DNA from: Dryomyza anilis
Taxonomy: Eukaryota > Arthropoda > Insecta > Diptera > Dryomyzidae
DNA: 64,000 nucleotides
Assembly: GCA_951804985.1 (NCBI GenBank)
Contig: OX638134.1
Span: 77,541,679-77,605,678, forward strand
Direction of reading: 5' to 3'
Shown in pieces: positions 36,208-47,124 of the stretch; the first letter of the stretch is position 1, and the number at the start of each line of letters is the position of its first letter. The notes beneath the pieces are model-generated. The model ran no database searches. It was not told the DNA's origin and was given only the letters and a program-made list of their open reading frames with translations. The position numbers and the translations under genes are program-made.

Positions 36208-37439
36208 TATGGTTTTTTTACTATGGTTTTTTTATTTTTTGGTTGTTTTTTATGTTTTTTAATGCTTCAGGAAATTTTAACCTGTAACTGATTAATGTGC
36301 TGAGAAATTGAAAATGTTTGTATCGTAGGAATATAAATTTTAAAAAATAAATAAAACTAAATTAATGACTACAAGAATTCTTTCACTTTTAGTACAGCCT
36401 CCCCCATCCCAAAAAATAATAATAAAACATGACAGCGCTAAATTTGAATTTCACCGTCACACGATATGTTGTTGACACTAATGGCGTCATTTGTTGGCAG
36501 CTGATTTTCATAAAATGCAACAAAAATAATCAAAATTTATAAACATGATAATAAAAAAATAAGTAAAAAAATAAATAAATAAAAAATGTCTCCAAATCCA
36601 AACCAGCTTTGTGCCAAGTTGGCACAAAAATAGTTTCTTTTCTTTGCATAGCGGGTGCGGGATTTTTTGTACTTGTTTTTTTTTTTTAATTTTTTATACG
36701 TCTTTTGTTGTTTTTGCTGTAGCTTTGATTTGCTGTTATTAGCGGTCTGTAGCAGCCGGTTTCCGCGACTCTATTTGTTTTAGACATTTTTTTACAACTT
36801 GTCTTTGTTGTTAGGCCGTCGCAGCTTATTAGCCGCATTGGGTTTAGGCTGTTGGTTGATTGGCAGTTGAGGTAGATTTAATTTTTTTTTTAATTTTTAA
36901 TAATTTTTTTTTTTAATTTTTTACAATTTATTTGTTTATTATCTTTGGCTATTTATTTTATAAATATATTATCTCTATTATTCAAATGAAAAAAAAAAAA
37001 ACAATAATTTTTTTTCTTATACGTTTTCTAGACTACGTTTCAAGCTCGCATTGCGTCTCGCACGTCATATGTTATGTAATTTTTATATTTATAAAATTTA
37101 TTTGTTTTCAGCTTTTGCCGCACAAACTAGTTTTATAATTTTTGGCAAATTGTAAAGTGGCTACAGGCGCTTTATGGTGCTGCGTATGGGGCTCATTGTC
37201 TATTTATCTGGCCAGTTTTAGCCGTGTTTTTAATTGATTTTTTATTTTTTCACAATTCATGTTTTTTCTACAAATCATTTTTATTTATATCCAGTTAATA
37301 GTTCATTCACTGCTCATCTGTTTTAGGTTTTTATAGCGCCATTATCATATTAAAAAAATCTGTTTTCGCGCAGGTTTGACTATGTGGCAAAAGGTCTAAA
37401 AAAATATTTTATAATTAAACATTTGTTACGTTTTAATAT
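36208..37439. other. Non-coding DNA
   Basis: No gene is recognised. A slightly GC-richer zone at 36590-36860 has the palindrome TTGTGCCAAGTTGGCACAA (36608-36626). Confidence 0.5.
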
Positions 37440-37870
37440 TCAAATTTATTATACTTCAAATTAAATTTTTGTATTAAAATTAAATTTTTCATTCAAAATT
37501 TAATTTTGCTCTAAAAATTCAATTTTTTATTAAAAATACAATTTTTCACTAAAAATTCAATATTTCAGTAAAAATTCAATTTTTCAATAAAAATTCAAAT
37601 TTTCACTAAAAATTAAATTTTGTCACTAAAAAATTAAATTTTTCACTAAAAATTCAATTTTTCACTAAAAATTCAATTTTTCCACTAAAAATTCAATTTT
37701 TCACTAAAAATTCAATTTTTCACTAAAAATTCAATTTTTCACTAAAAATTCAATTTTTCACTAAAAATTCAATTTTTCACTAAAAGTTCAATTTTACATT
37801 AAAAATTAATTTTTTTACTAAAAATTAAATTTTTCACTATAAATTAAATTTTTCACTTAAAATTCAATTT
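37440..37870 (-). repeat. 19-bp hairpin minisatellite, array 4 (reverse orientation)
   Basis: Units read TTTTTCACTAAAAATTCAA on the plus strand, the reverse complement of the common unit. The core at 37635-37790 is regular and the edges are degenerate. Confidence 0.93.
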
Positions 37871-38337
37871 TACTTTTCTATTACTATTTTGATTTATTGC
37901 ACATCGATGTGATTTCAATAAAGTTTCCAACTTCTGTATCACATATATTTTAGCTGTCTCTATAATCGCTTTTATAGTAATGAAAATCAATATTTATTTG
38001 ATTTTAAATGCTTTTTCTTATTTTAATTTTTTTAATGATATTATATTCATTGTATTTATGCAAAAACAAATTAACCCATTAAGGCCATGTTAAGCGATCG
38101 TGTTGCAGAAGACAGTGACGCAGATAGAATCGGTGGCCAACATTAAATCATGTCAACTCCAGGGGCTCTCCGCTGAGATATTTATCGATTAAAAACAAAA
38201 TAACCTGAATTCAAAATACGTCGACAGTAGAGCGACTATTTTACATAAAATGATCATAAATTTAACAAGCCTGCTTATAAATAAATTAAAAGTTGAAAAA
38301 TAAATGGAGATTTCAGGAAAAAAAATGTCTTCAAAAG
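37871..38337. other. Non-coding DNA
   Basis: A single GC-richer patch at 38070-38200 does not encode anything I recognise. Confidence 0.45.
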
Positions 38338-38988
38338 TTTACTATAAAATTTTACTATAAAATTTTACTATAAAATTTTACTATAAAATTTTACTATAAA
38401 ATTTTACTATAAAATTTTACTATAAAATTTTACTATAAAATTTTACTATAAAATTTTACTATAAAATTTTACTATAAAATTTTACTATAAAATTTTACTA
38501 TAAAATTTTACTATAAAATTTTACTATAAAATTTTACTATAAAATTTTACTATAAAATTTTACTATAAAATTTTACTATAAAATTTTACTATAAAATTTT
38601 ACTATAAAATTTTACTATAAAATTTTACTATAAAATTTTACTATAAAATTTTACTATAAAATTTTACTATAAAATTTTACTATAAAATTTTACTATAAAA
38701 TTTTACTATAAAATTTTACTATAAAATTTTACTATAAAATTTTACTATAAAATTTTACTATAAAATTTTACTATAAAATTTTACTATAAAATTTTACTAT
38801 AAAATTTTACTATAAAATTTTACTATAAAATGTTACTATAAAATTTTACTATAAAATTTTACTATAAAATTTTACTATAAAATTTTACTATAAAATTTTA
38901 CTATAAAATTTTACTATAAAATTTTACTATAAAATTTTACTATAAAATTTTACTATACAATTTTACTATAAAATTTTACTATAAAATT
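38338..38988 (+). repeat. 13-bp ACTATAAAATTTT array, about 50 units
   Basis: Units are nearly identical over about 650 bp, with isolated changes such as AAAATGTTAC near 38830 and TATACAATTTT near 38955. Each unit contains TATAAAA and the palindrome AAAATTTT. There is no coding potential. Confidence 0.98.
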
Positions 38989-39883
38989 TGTACTAAAAAA
39001 TTAAAAAAATTAATAATAAAATTTTAATAAATTAATGAAACTACGTAATAAATTTCGATTTCTCGACTTCTCAAATTTGATCCCACAATTTGAAAAATGT
39101 TCGACAGCCATCGAAACCATGTCGACGCCTATAATCGTCGCACACGAAACCACGATACACATGCGATAAAGTGAATCAATAAATTTGAATTATGTATCGA
39201 TCGAACAAGGTATCGGATCTACCGGTCAGTCGATCGATTGTTATGCAAATACGTGACATGGCATCGCGTTAATAAAACAATCAAAATACCAATTAAGTGG
39301 TTATTTGACTAAAGGGCTGCGTAGGCCGCGGCTAATACGCGACTTTTTCGAATTTAGTTTTTTTTTTTTTTGGTTTTGCATTTATCATAATTGTTGTAGC
39401 TAGTATATAATTTACATAAAATATATATTTTTTATTTCGCTATTGTTTGATATGTTTTTCAAATACAATCCAATCTACATCAATGGCTTCCCACATAATT
39501 CTTGGCTTGAATAGTGTTTGACCGGTCCGTCGTTCGGTCGCTTCTCGCCAGACTGGTCTGACAGGCCGGTCGAAAGACAGACACACTATTCAGTGAATGT
39601 TTAAATGATCTTGACTGTCATAGATGAAGCAAAACGACGAAGCAAAACAAGTTCATGGTATTTAATTGATACGCAAAATTTGGGAGTTATTTTTGGTCTA
39701 ATGTTTCTGCTTCCGCTTCTGCAATTGCGACGCGCCAAATGATATAATCGATAATGAACTTAAGTGGCACCAAAAATAATACATATTAAGCAAAAGTTTG
39801 GAACGGAAATACAATTTTAATTAAATACGAGATGGGTATAAATATTATTAATGAAAAACTACATTTCTAAGAAAAAATATATT
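38989..39883. other. Non-coding DNA with an inverted repeat at 39509-39591
   Basis: GAATAGTGT at 39509-39517 and ACACTATTC at 39583-39591 are inverted, with GACCGG and CCGGTC words between them. This may be a tiny foldback element. Nothing else is recognised. Confidence 0.45.
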
Positions 39884-40429
39884 GTTACGAAAATTCAGTC
39901 TACGGAAAACTGTTCTACGAGTTCGTATCGCTGGATTGTGTACAAAATAAAAACGCACTTATATTTGGTTTTAACTAGTATTATTTCAACTAGTATTAAT
40001 TTAACTTTATTAATTTAAATAACAACTTAAAGAATAATCACTTATATCAACTGCTGAATTGCTACAAATTATCTTTACAATGTTCACTCACGAGACGCAC
40101 TAGTTCACTATTAAATCACAACTGAAGTACAGTGCCTCAGATGCGCCGCCTTATATACTGCATGCATCAGTTCGACACGTTTCGACAAGCTTCGACTTGT
40201 TTCGAGAACCTTCTACTCGTTTCGTGAATGACGCATGCTATTGGCATCTCATTCGCACTCATGTGTTTTAATGCGCTGATCTTCCATCTCTTTCTCGCAC
40301 ACTGCCTCAGTACGCTGAATGATCTTCCGTCTCTTTCTAACACATTGCTTAGTGCGCTGAATTGTCTTGCGTCTCATTTATTATTGTTGATTGCTTGCAC
40401 AGTGGAGCAAATTACATCTTTTCGTAACA
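39884..40429 (-). mobile_element. Solo LTR of a retrotransposon, 546 bp
   Basis: The boundaries TGTTACG...CGTAACA form the canonical TG...CA ends in a 7-bp inverted repeat. ATAT flanks both sides (39880-39883 and 40430-40433), a 4-bp target duplication usual for Gypsy-type elements. On the minus strand TATATAAGG (first base 40157) is followed 34 nt later by an initiator-like TCAGTTG (A at 40123), and AATAAAG occurs at 40011..40005. Transcription on the minus strand is therefore likely. No internal coding region lies next to it, so it is a solo LTR. A diverged relative lies at 43464-43838. Confidence 0.8.
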
Positions 40430-40434
40430 ATATT

Positions 40435-41275
40435 AATAATATTAGTGAAAATTGAATTCTCAGTGAAATACTGAATTTTTTTTTGTTGCAAAAATTACAT
40501 TATTAATGAATGAAAAAATGAATTTTTAGTGAAAAATTTAATTTTTAGTAAAAAATGGAATTTCTACTGAAAAATTTAATTTTTAGTGAAAAATTGAATT
40601 TGTAGTGAAAATTTGAATTTGTAGTGAAAATTTGAATTTTTAGTGAAAAATTGAATTTTTAGTGAAAAATTGAATTTTTAGTGAAAAATTGAATTTTTAG
40701 TGAAAAATTGAATTTTTAGTGAAAAATTGAATTTTTAGTGAAAAATTGAATTTTTAGTGAAAAATTGAATTTTTAGTGTATTTTTTTTTAGTGAAAAATT
40801 GAATTTTTAGTGAAAAATTGTATTTTTAGTGAAAATTTGAATTTTTAGTGAAAAATTGAATTTTTAGTGAAAAATTGAATTTTTAGTGAAAAATTGAATT
40901 TTTAGTGTAATATTGAATTTTTAGTGAAAAATTGAATTTTTAGTGAAAAATTGAATTTTTAGTGAAAAATTGAATTTTTAGTGAAAAATTGAATTTTTAG
41001 TGAAAAATTGAATTTTTAGTGAAAAATTGAATTTTTAGTGAAAAATTGAATTTTTAGTGAAAAATTGAATTTTTAGTGAAAAATTGATTTTTTTTTTAGT
41101 GAAAAATTGATTTTTTTTTAGTGAAAAATTGATTTTTTTTTAGTGAAAAATTTAATTTTTGGTGAAAAGTTGAATTTTTAGTAAAAGTTTTAATTTTTAG
41201 TGAAAAGTTGAATTTTCAATGAAAATTTAAATTTTTAGTGAAAAATTGATTTTTAGTGGAAAATTGAATTTTTTT
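40435..41275 (+). repeat. 19-bp hairpin minisatellite, array 5
   Basis: Consensus units (GAATTTTTAGTGAAAAATT) fill 40630-41080 almost without change. Longer T runs (TTTTTTTTTAGTG) appear at 41080-41145. The array abuts the right end of the solo LTR within about 10 bp. Confidence 0.97.
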
Positions 41276-42861
41276 TTCCATTACTTCTTTTACTTTTACT
41301 TTCTATATTACATTCTATGTTACTCTCTCTATTGATCTAGTGATTACTCCCTCTACTACTTCCTCTATTACCTCCTACATGAATATCTCTGTTATATCCT
41401 GTAATACTTATTCTATCACCGCTAACTTATTTAACTGCTGTGCATCCCTTAGTTACTGCTTTGTTGCCTAAATTCTCCACATCTATTATATCTGCTATGA
41501 AGAACACCTTCCTTTCCCTTCCACCTAGTACTTTTTATTTCTCTTTAATAATGGTTTTGCTCCCTACTTAGTAGAGTCCTTTCGTAGTTCTCGCTTTGGT
41601 ATTCCTCATTTTCGTATTTCTCTTTCCAACAACCAAGTACTTTGTGTTTCCCGCGCTAACAAGAGACAACATCTAAAAAAAAAAAAATCGTAATCATCAC
41701 ACCACGTGCTACGGCAATCGATGTCAAATGTTGGGTGATGGTGGCATCGTCGTTCTTTTTTTTGCTTGTCTTCGGCAGCAGGACGATGTGTAAAAGTGGC
41801 AACACTTTGTGCTGTTATCCGAGCCTTATTTGTGTCTGTCTTGTCTTGTTTTGCGAATGTGTGTTGGTGAGTGTGCCCTAGGCAGTTCGAATGTATGTGT
41901 GAGGTTTCTATAAGCAGCCTTAGTGAATGGGCGCTAATAAGGCGGAGCAGGAAACAGCAGGAAACACTTGCTGCCACTTGCTGAGGTCCTGCTGAAAATA
42001 CAAATGGAATGATAATGATGTGACGTGACACTCATGACAGTGTTTGTATCTCTGTGATTGTATGTATTGTGATTAGAGAGAGATTTCGTGGCAGAGTGTA
42101 TGAGGTGGATAAAAGACGGAAGGAATTTGTAGAATGCTGAGAGGTGTTCAAGGACATGGGAGATAGAAATTTTAAAATATGAAGAATAATTATAATAAGA
42201 AAAAAGAGGTAAAAAAAATATAATAAATTTAAAATAAATAATAAGAAAAGGTTTTATATAAAAATAAAACTATATTCGAAAAAAAGTGTATTCGATATTA
42301 AAAAAAATATTTTTTTTTCGAAAATTAAAAAGAAATAAAAATTTAAAAAAAATGTTAAAAAATTAATTTAGTCAAAAAAAAAGAAAAATATATTTTTTTC
42401 AAAAATAAAAAATTTCGATAACATTTTATTAATTTTTTTTTTGAAAAAATAATATTTGTAAAAAAAAAATTTCGACCAAAAATTAAAAAAAAAAAGAAAC
42501 TGTGTGCAGTTTGTTGTACGGCTTTATACATACAAGTTTGTGAAAAATAATTTCAGCTGTATTCGTACATGATAACAAAAATTTTTTATCAAGTTCTATT
42601 CAAAAAAAAAGTGAATGTTAGAATTGCTACGAAATTAGAATTTAGTAGATGTTATTTTATTTGCACGTTATTTTTATTGGTAATCCCGGGATTTTTCGGT
42701 ACTGATTTTCTCAGGGATCCGGGGATCCCGAAATTTATGGATCACTGGATTTTCAGCCCTAATACTGAGACACATATTATTTCCTAAATGTAAAATAGTT
42801 AAAAAATGTATGTAAAATTAATACATTCGAAAAAACTAATATTTATTATCTTTTCTTTCAG
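41276..42861. other. Non-coding DNA; GC-richer patch then A-rich DNA
   Basis: At 41600-42060 a 141-codon minus-strand frame (42031..41606) has mixed composition but no recognisable domain, and I do not call it a gene. CTATTAC/CTCTA-type short words at 41290-41420 hint at a decayed repeat. The stretch 42190-42500 is A-rich. Confidence 0.45.
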
Positions 42862-42880
42862 AAAACCCCCAGTAAAAAAG
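42862..42880 (+). other. Candidate 19-nt microexon
   Basis: A pyrimidine-rich acceptor (TTATCTTTTCTTTCAG) ends at 42861, and a perfect donor GTAAGT starts at 42881. The 19 nt between them could encode Lys-Thr-Pro-Ser-Lys-Lys in one frame. No neighbouring exon can be identified in the window, so this rests on splice-site quality alone. Confidence 0.3.
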
Positions 42881-42886
42881 GTAAGT

Positions 42887-43463
42887 GGAAATGTTTATAC
42901 AAATTTTCGAAAATACTGAAGACAATTTATAAATTTTGGACCTCTAGCTAATATGGTTCCCGAAATATGCCGGGTTAAAAATACAACAAAAGATGGCCTT
43001 TAATACGGTATTTCACATTTTTATTTATAACTCTGAAACCAACACGAATACACAGATGTAAAGAAGAAAATCTGCAATAACATATATTTGTTGAAAAATT
43101 TTAAAAATTTGGGTTTTTGATAAATATCATTTCACAATTTTGATCATGTGATAATGACCTTTAACCTTTGAATACAAAAATAAATACCTTTGAAATAATA
43201 CCTCAATTGACCATGTACATAAACTAGTTCTTAAGATAAAGACAATTACGCTATTTTACCTTTCCGATTTTTGACATGTTTTTTCACATTTTAAGCCACC
43301 ATATTTCGTGAACCATAGAAGGTAGTGGTTTGAAATTTTGCATATTTCTTAGTTTAATATGAGAGAACACTCATACCAAATTTTATCAATTTTAAAGAGG
43401 ATGATGTTTAAATTTCACATTTTTTCGTTGATTTAAAATGGAATATTCCATAACCAATATATT
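42887..43463. other. AT-rich non-coding DNA
   Basis: No gene is recognised between the candidate microexon and the LTR relative. Confidence 0.45.
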
Positions 43464-43838
43464 GCTATGAAAACACGGTCTACGGAAAACTCTTCGTATC
43501 CCTGGATTGTGTACAAAATAAAAAAAACTCTTATGTTTGATTAAATTATAACAATCAACTTATTTGATTGCCTTTAACTAACAACTTTGCTTTTCATAAA
43601 TTCTAACTTGATATTGATCGCAAACGAGATGCACTTGACAACTTTCCAATCACTACTGAAGCGCTGCACCTCAGATGCGGTGCCCTTTATACTGCATAAG
43701 TTCGAAACGTTTCGAGAAGCTTTTACACTTTTCGTGAACGCTGTATACTAATTGCATATTATTCGAACTCATGTATTTTATGATCTTCCATCTCTTCTTC
43801 GCACGCTGCATTAGAGCGCCGATTGTTCTTTCATCTTC
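43464..43838 (-). mobile_element. Diverged LTR related to the solo LTR at 39884
   Basis: Shared blocks in the same order are GTCTACGGAAAAC, CTGGATTGTGTACAAAATAA, CCTCAGATGCG, GTTCGA..CGTTTCGA and GATCTTCCATCTCT. On the minus strand TATAAAGG and TTCAGTAG sit at the same spacing as in the solo LTR, so the promoter features are conserved. The ends are no longer clear. Confidence 0.7.
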
Positions 43839-43846
43839 CGAACTTT

Positions 43847-44104
43847 TTAATCGTAGTTATTACGAGATATCTTTGGTTCATCGAAGGTCTCCGAATGGAT
43901 AAAATGGTTTTTGTTTTCTGCCAAAAACGATCGGTTAATGATAGAGTTTTGGGAATTGTGTTCAAATAAACCAAAATCAATTTTTTCTATGTTCGATATA
44001 TAGAACATGAGGCGATCTAATGTAGGTGTACCGATTTTCGATTTTTTCAAGGACACCACAACTCGCTTCACGAATAAAATAATTTCTGCTATGTTTTCTA
44101 CCAT
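43847..44104 (-). CDS. 85-aa frame beside the LTR relative, possible retrotransposon remnant
   Basis: The frame starts at ATG (44104) with MVENIAEIILFVKRVVVSLK and ends at TAA about 10 nt from the LTR relative. The amino-acid composition is balanced, unlike the repeat-derived frames nearby. If 43464-43838 is a 3' LTR on the minus strand, the end of an internal gene would be expected exactly here. No motif identifies it as gag, pol or env, and it may be chance. Confidence 0.3.
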   Translation of the reverse strand: MVENIAEIILFVKRVVVSLKKSKIGTPTLDRLMFYISNIEKIDFGLFEHNSQNSIINRSFLAENKNHFIHSETFDEPKISRNNYD

Positions 44105-44765
44105 AAAATAAATCGGTTTGTTTAGAAAAAGTTTATTTCAGCCAGTAGTTTAAAAGTTTTTTGGTGTTTATAAGTGTGAGCCATTCCATACCAAATCAAC
44201 AAAAATTTAGGATTTTTTCAGAATTTTAAAAAGGTTCCTTTTTAAGGAGATCAAATTTGAAGTGCAGGGCCACATGTTCAAGTTTAGAAGTAACTTTATT
44301 AGCTTTAAAACGAGACCTCAACAGAGTTTCTATCATTTCTAGTTCAAGAGATATTTCTAAATGAACAACCATAAAAGGTGATTTTTTGACCATTTTTAGT
44401 AAATTTCTATATCTAAAAATTATAGTTGGATAAAATAAAATAATTGTTCAATGGATATCGCGATATTCATTATTAAATCTCAAATTTTACCATTTTTGGT
44501 CGATTTGGTTTTGAATTGCTCATATACAAAATGAGTTGGATAGATCAAAATTCATTCGATTACGTTTATTTTTAATAGTAGAGAGCATTATTATTCAAGA
44601 AAATTAAATACTGATTTGTATTGTACTAGCGCTTCTGGTTTTCTTGTATTTCTGATTTTAACAGATAGACATACAGATATCTTTAAATCGACTAAGCAGA
44701 TGTTGCTTTATATTGCTTCATAAATTTTCCTTTATTAATTTTATCTACTGATTTATTTTCCATGT
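44105..44765. other. Non-coding DNA, possibly old transposon interior
   Basis: No frame or terminal repeat is recognised. It may continue the sequence associated with the LTR relative. Confidence 0.4.
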
Positions 44766-44986
44766 ACACAGAAAAAAAATACTATAAAATCAATAGTATT
44801 TTGCTATTAAAATTAGTCAATAGAATAAACTATTATTTTAATAGGGAAATCCCATTAAATACTACATAATACTATTAAATACTATTAAATTGATTTTGAG
44901 TTTGTATGAAAATAGTTATTTTTTGTATACTATTGAATCAATAATTGTCCTATTGACCAAGTTTAATACGATTATTTTCTGAGTAT
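44766..44986 (+). mobile_element. MITE family A, copy 2
   Basis: The start ACACAGAAAAAA and the end TTTTCTGAGTAT are degraded family ends. The interior shares TTGCTATTAAAATTAGTCAA, AAACTATTATTTTAATAGG and TCAATAATTGTCCTATTGAC with the other copies. It is in the opposite orientation to the copy at 4798. Confidence 0.8.
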
Positions 44987-45035
44987 GGAGATAACATTAA
45001 ATAAATACAGAATTACTATTAATTATTTTAGAACT

Positions 45036-45225
45036 ACACCCAGAAAAAATTACTATATAAATAATAGTTTTTTACTATTAAAAATAGTCAATAGGATGAA
45101 CTATTATTTTAATAGGAAAATACCATTAAATACTAGAAAATACCATAACATTGCCATTGAGTTTATTTATTTTTTGTATACTATTAAATCAATAATTGTC
45201 CAATTGACCAATTTTAGGTCTGAAA
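45036..45225 (+). mobile_element. MITE family A, copy 3 (right end lost)
   Basis: The left end ACACCCAGAAAAAATTACTA is intact and matches copy 1. The interior reads ATACCATTAAATACTAGAAA and TCAATAATTGTCCAATTGAC. The right end decays into GGTCTGAAAAAAAGAC. It lies about 50 bp from copy 2 in the same orientation. The 95-codon frame across it is not a gene. Confidence 0.8.
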
Positions 45226-46307
45226 AAAAGACAGGATATTCACAACAAAATTATTTTCGGAGAGCGTATTAAAGTAGAGTACATAAATGAAAATGAAAAT
45301 ATTTGATAACTGCCACTCCCACTTTTGTAGTGTATATAAAAAACCAATAATATTATATATCTTTAAAACTTATGTAATTTAAAAGAAAAAAATACAACGA
45401 TCTACATAGAGTATAATCTTTTTAATGCTTTAAATGACCTCTATTAATTTGAACTAAATTATTTTCAAATTTTAAAAATACCACCAACATTTAAAAACCA
45501 AAAACTGTAAATTTAAAGAAAAACATATTGATTATTTCAAAACTTACAACGTTTTTAATGCAAGAAATTCTGTTTTTTTTCTGTACAGCAGAACCTGCCT
45601 AAAAATCATCACGTACAATTTCGTAAAAAGTTTTTCTACACTTGTATGTTTATTTCAAGCAATAGTAATAACTCGGCCGCATATTAGCCACCAAAGTCAA
45701 CCTTAATTTTGTCGGTCTCTTTATAGTAACTGGGTGGCGTTCCGTCCTAAGTTTTCTTTCGATTTCCGGTGCATGTATATATTGGGTATGTAGTGTTGTT
45801 AAATATATTTATTACTGTTGCTCCAGTTGTTCGCTGTTAATGTGTGCTGTTATTTTTATGACACAGCAACAGCACTTAATTGTTGTCCCTTTTTTTTTTC
45901 TATGCTGTTGATGTTGCTGCCACTGTTTCCTTGCTACGCCTACGTCATTCGGTTCTTATTTAGTTTAAGCGTGAAATTGGTGTCAAAGGAATTTATTTTT
46001 GGTTTATTTTTGGATGGTTTTTTTTTATGGAACATTTTGGTTTTATTTTGATGTTGTTGTTTCAAACTTTATTTGTTTGACTTGCTTATAATTAACTTGC
46101 GTCAAAGCTATTTTTGTAGTTGTGTGATTTGTGAAAAGGACCTATGGAAAATATTTTTTTGCACAGACTTTTTACAAAAATTATAAGTGCTAAGTGAATG
46201 TGAAATATTTTCTATCAAAAGGACCAATTTTTTCCCTTTTCATAATATTAACATGCATGCTAAAAATTTTAAATTGAGTTTAAAAAATAATTTTTCGATG
46301 ATGCGTT
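45226..46307. other. Non-coding DNA
   Basis: A GC-richer patch at 45660-46000 includes a 77-codon frame rich in Leu, Phe and Val with no recognisable domain. No gene call is made. Confidence 0.45.
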
Positions 46308-47025
46308 TTTATACCCTACACCTATGAGGTACAGGGTATATTAACTTTGTGCATATATTGTAACGCCCCTTAGGAGGCGTGTCCGGTATGGAAAAGTATA
46401 TATATTCTTGATCAGCATCACTACCCGAGTCTGTTTAGCCATGTCTGTCTGTCTGTCCGTCTTGCTGTCTTGCTGTCCGAATACAGAAAATCTTGAGAAA
46501 TACTGATCAGAATACGATGAAATTTCGTCTCAATATATTTTAGCTAAAAGTAAGAACTAAGTTTGAAAATGAGCCAAATCGGTCAACGGACACGCCCACC
46601 TCCCATACAAGTCACTTTTATATAACTCTTTAGGAACTAATAACTCGAAAAGTATTCAAAATATAGTTATAAAATTTAAAACATATTGTTATAATTCACC
46701 TAAAAATATGTGGTCCAAAAATGGGCGTGATCCGCCCACTTTTTTTTTTCATTATTTCCCGGGTTTTCATAGTGGAAGTTTGATCCGTAAATTATTAAAA
46801 TCAAATCTGTGAAATATTTGCCTTACAAAATATTAAATATAGGCGTGGTCCGCCCACTTTTATTTTTAAAATTTTTTTATTAGATATTTTATACTTTTAT
46901 ATCAATTTTTTAAATTATATGAGACGTAAATTTCTGATATGTGAATAATATTATGAGGTATACAATTAAATATCTCACATTAAGGTGTAGGGTATTCCAT
47001 AGTCGGGCCCGATCGACTATAACAG
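46308..47025 (+). mobile_element. Dispersed fly repeat with ATACCCTACACC inverted ends
   Basis: ATACCCTACACC at 46311 and GGTGTAGGGTAT near 46985 form a 12-bp inverted pair. Inside are TATATATTCTTGATCAGCAT, GCCATGTCTGTCTGTCTGTC and two GGGCGTG/GGCGTGGTCCGCCCAC blocks. From memory, similar text recurs across drosophilid and calyptrate genomes as a non-coding dispersed repeat; I cannot name its family with certainty. Confidence 0.6.
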
Positions 47026-47124
47026 TCCGTCCCATATGACCGAACTTACCCATGTGACCTAACTTTCCCAACTCGTTTTTTTTAATTTCTTCGCAATCCG
47101 TATATTACTTATTTTTTTATATTA

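Noticed and set aside
34794..36291. Three overlapping plus-strand frames of 476-497 codons
   Set aside because: They are translations of the TTTACC array (Tyr-Leu, Phe-Thr and Pro-Leu dipeptides). The unit length is a multiple of three and has no stop, so all frames stay open.
41606..42031. 141-codon minus-strand frame
   Set aside because: The composition is mixed, but there is no recognisable domain, a run of Phe comes from an A tract, and there are no paired splice sites. Not enough to call a gene.
46436..46480. GTCTGTCTGTC microsatellite as an independent feature
   Set aside because: It is part of the dispersed repeat at 46308-47025, where this run is a usual component.
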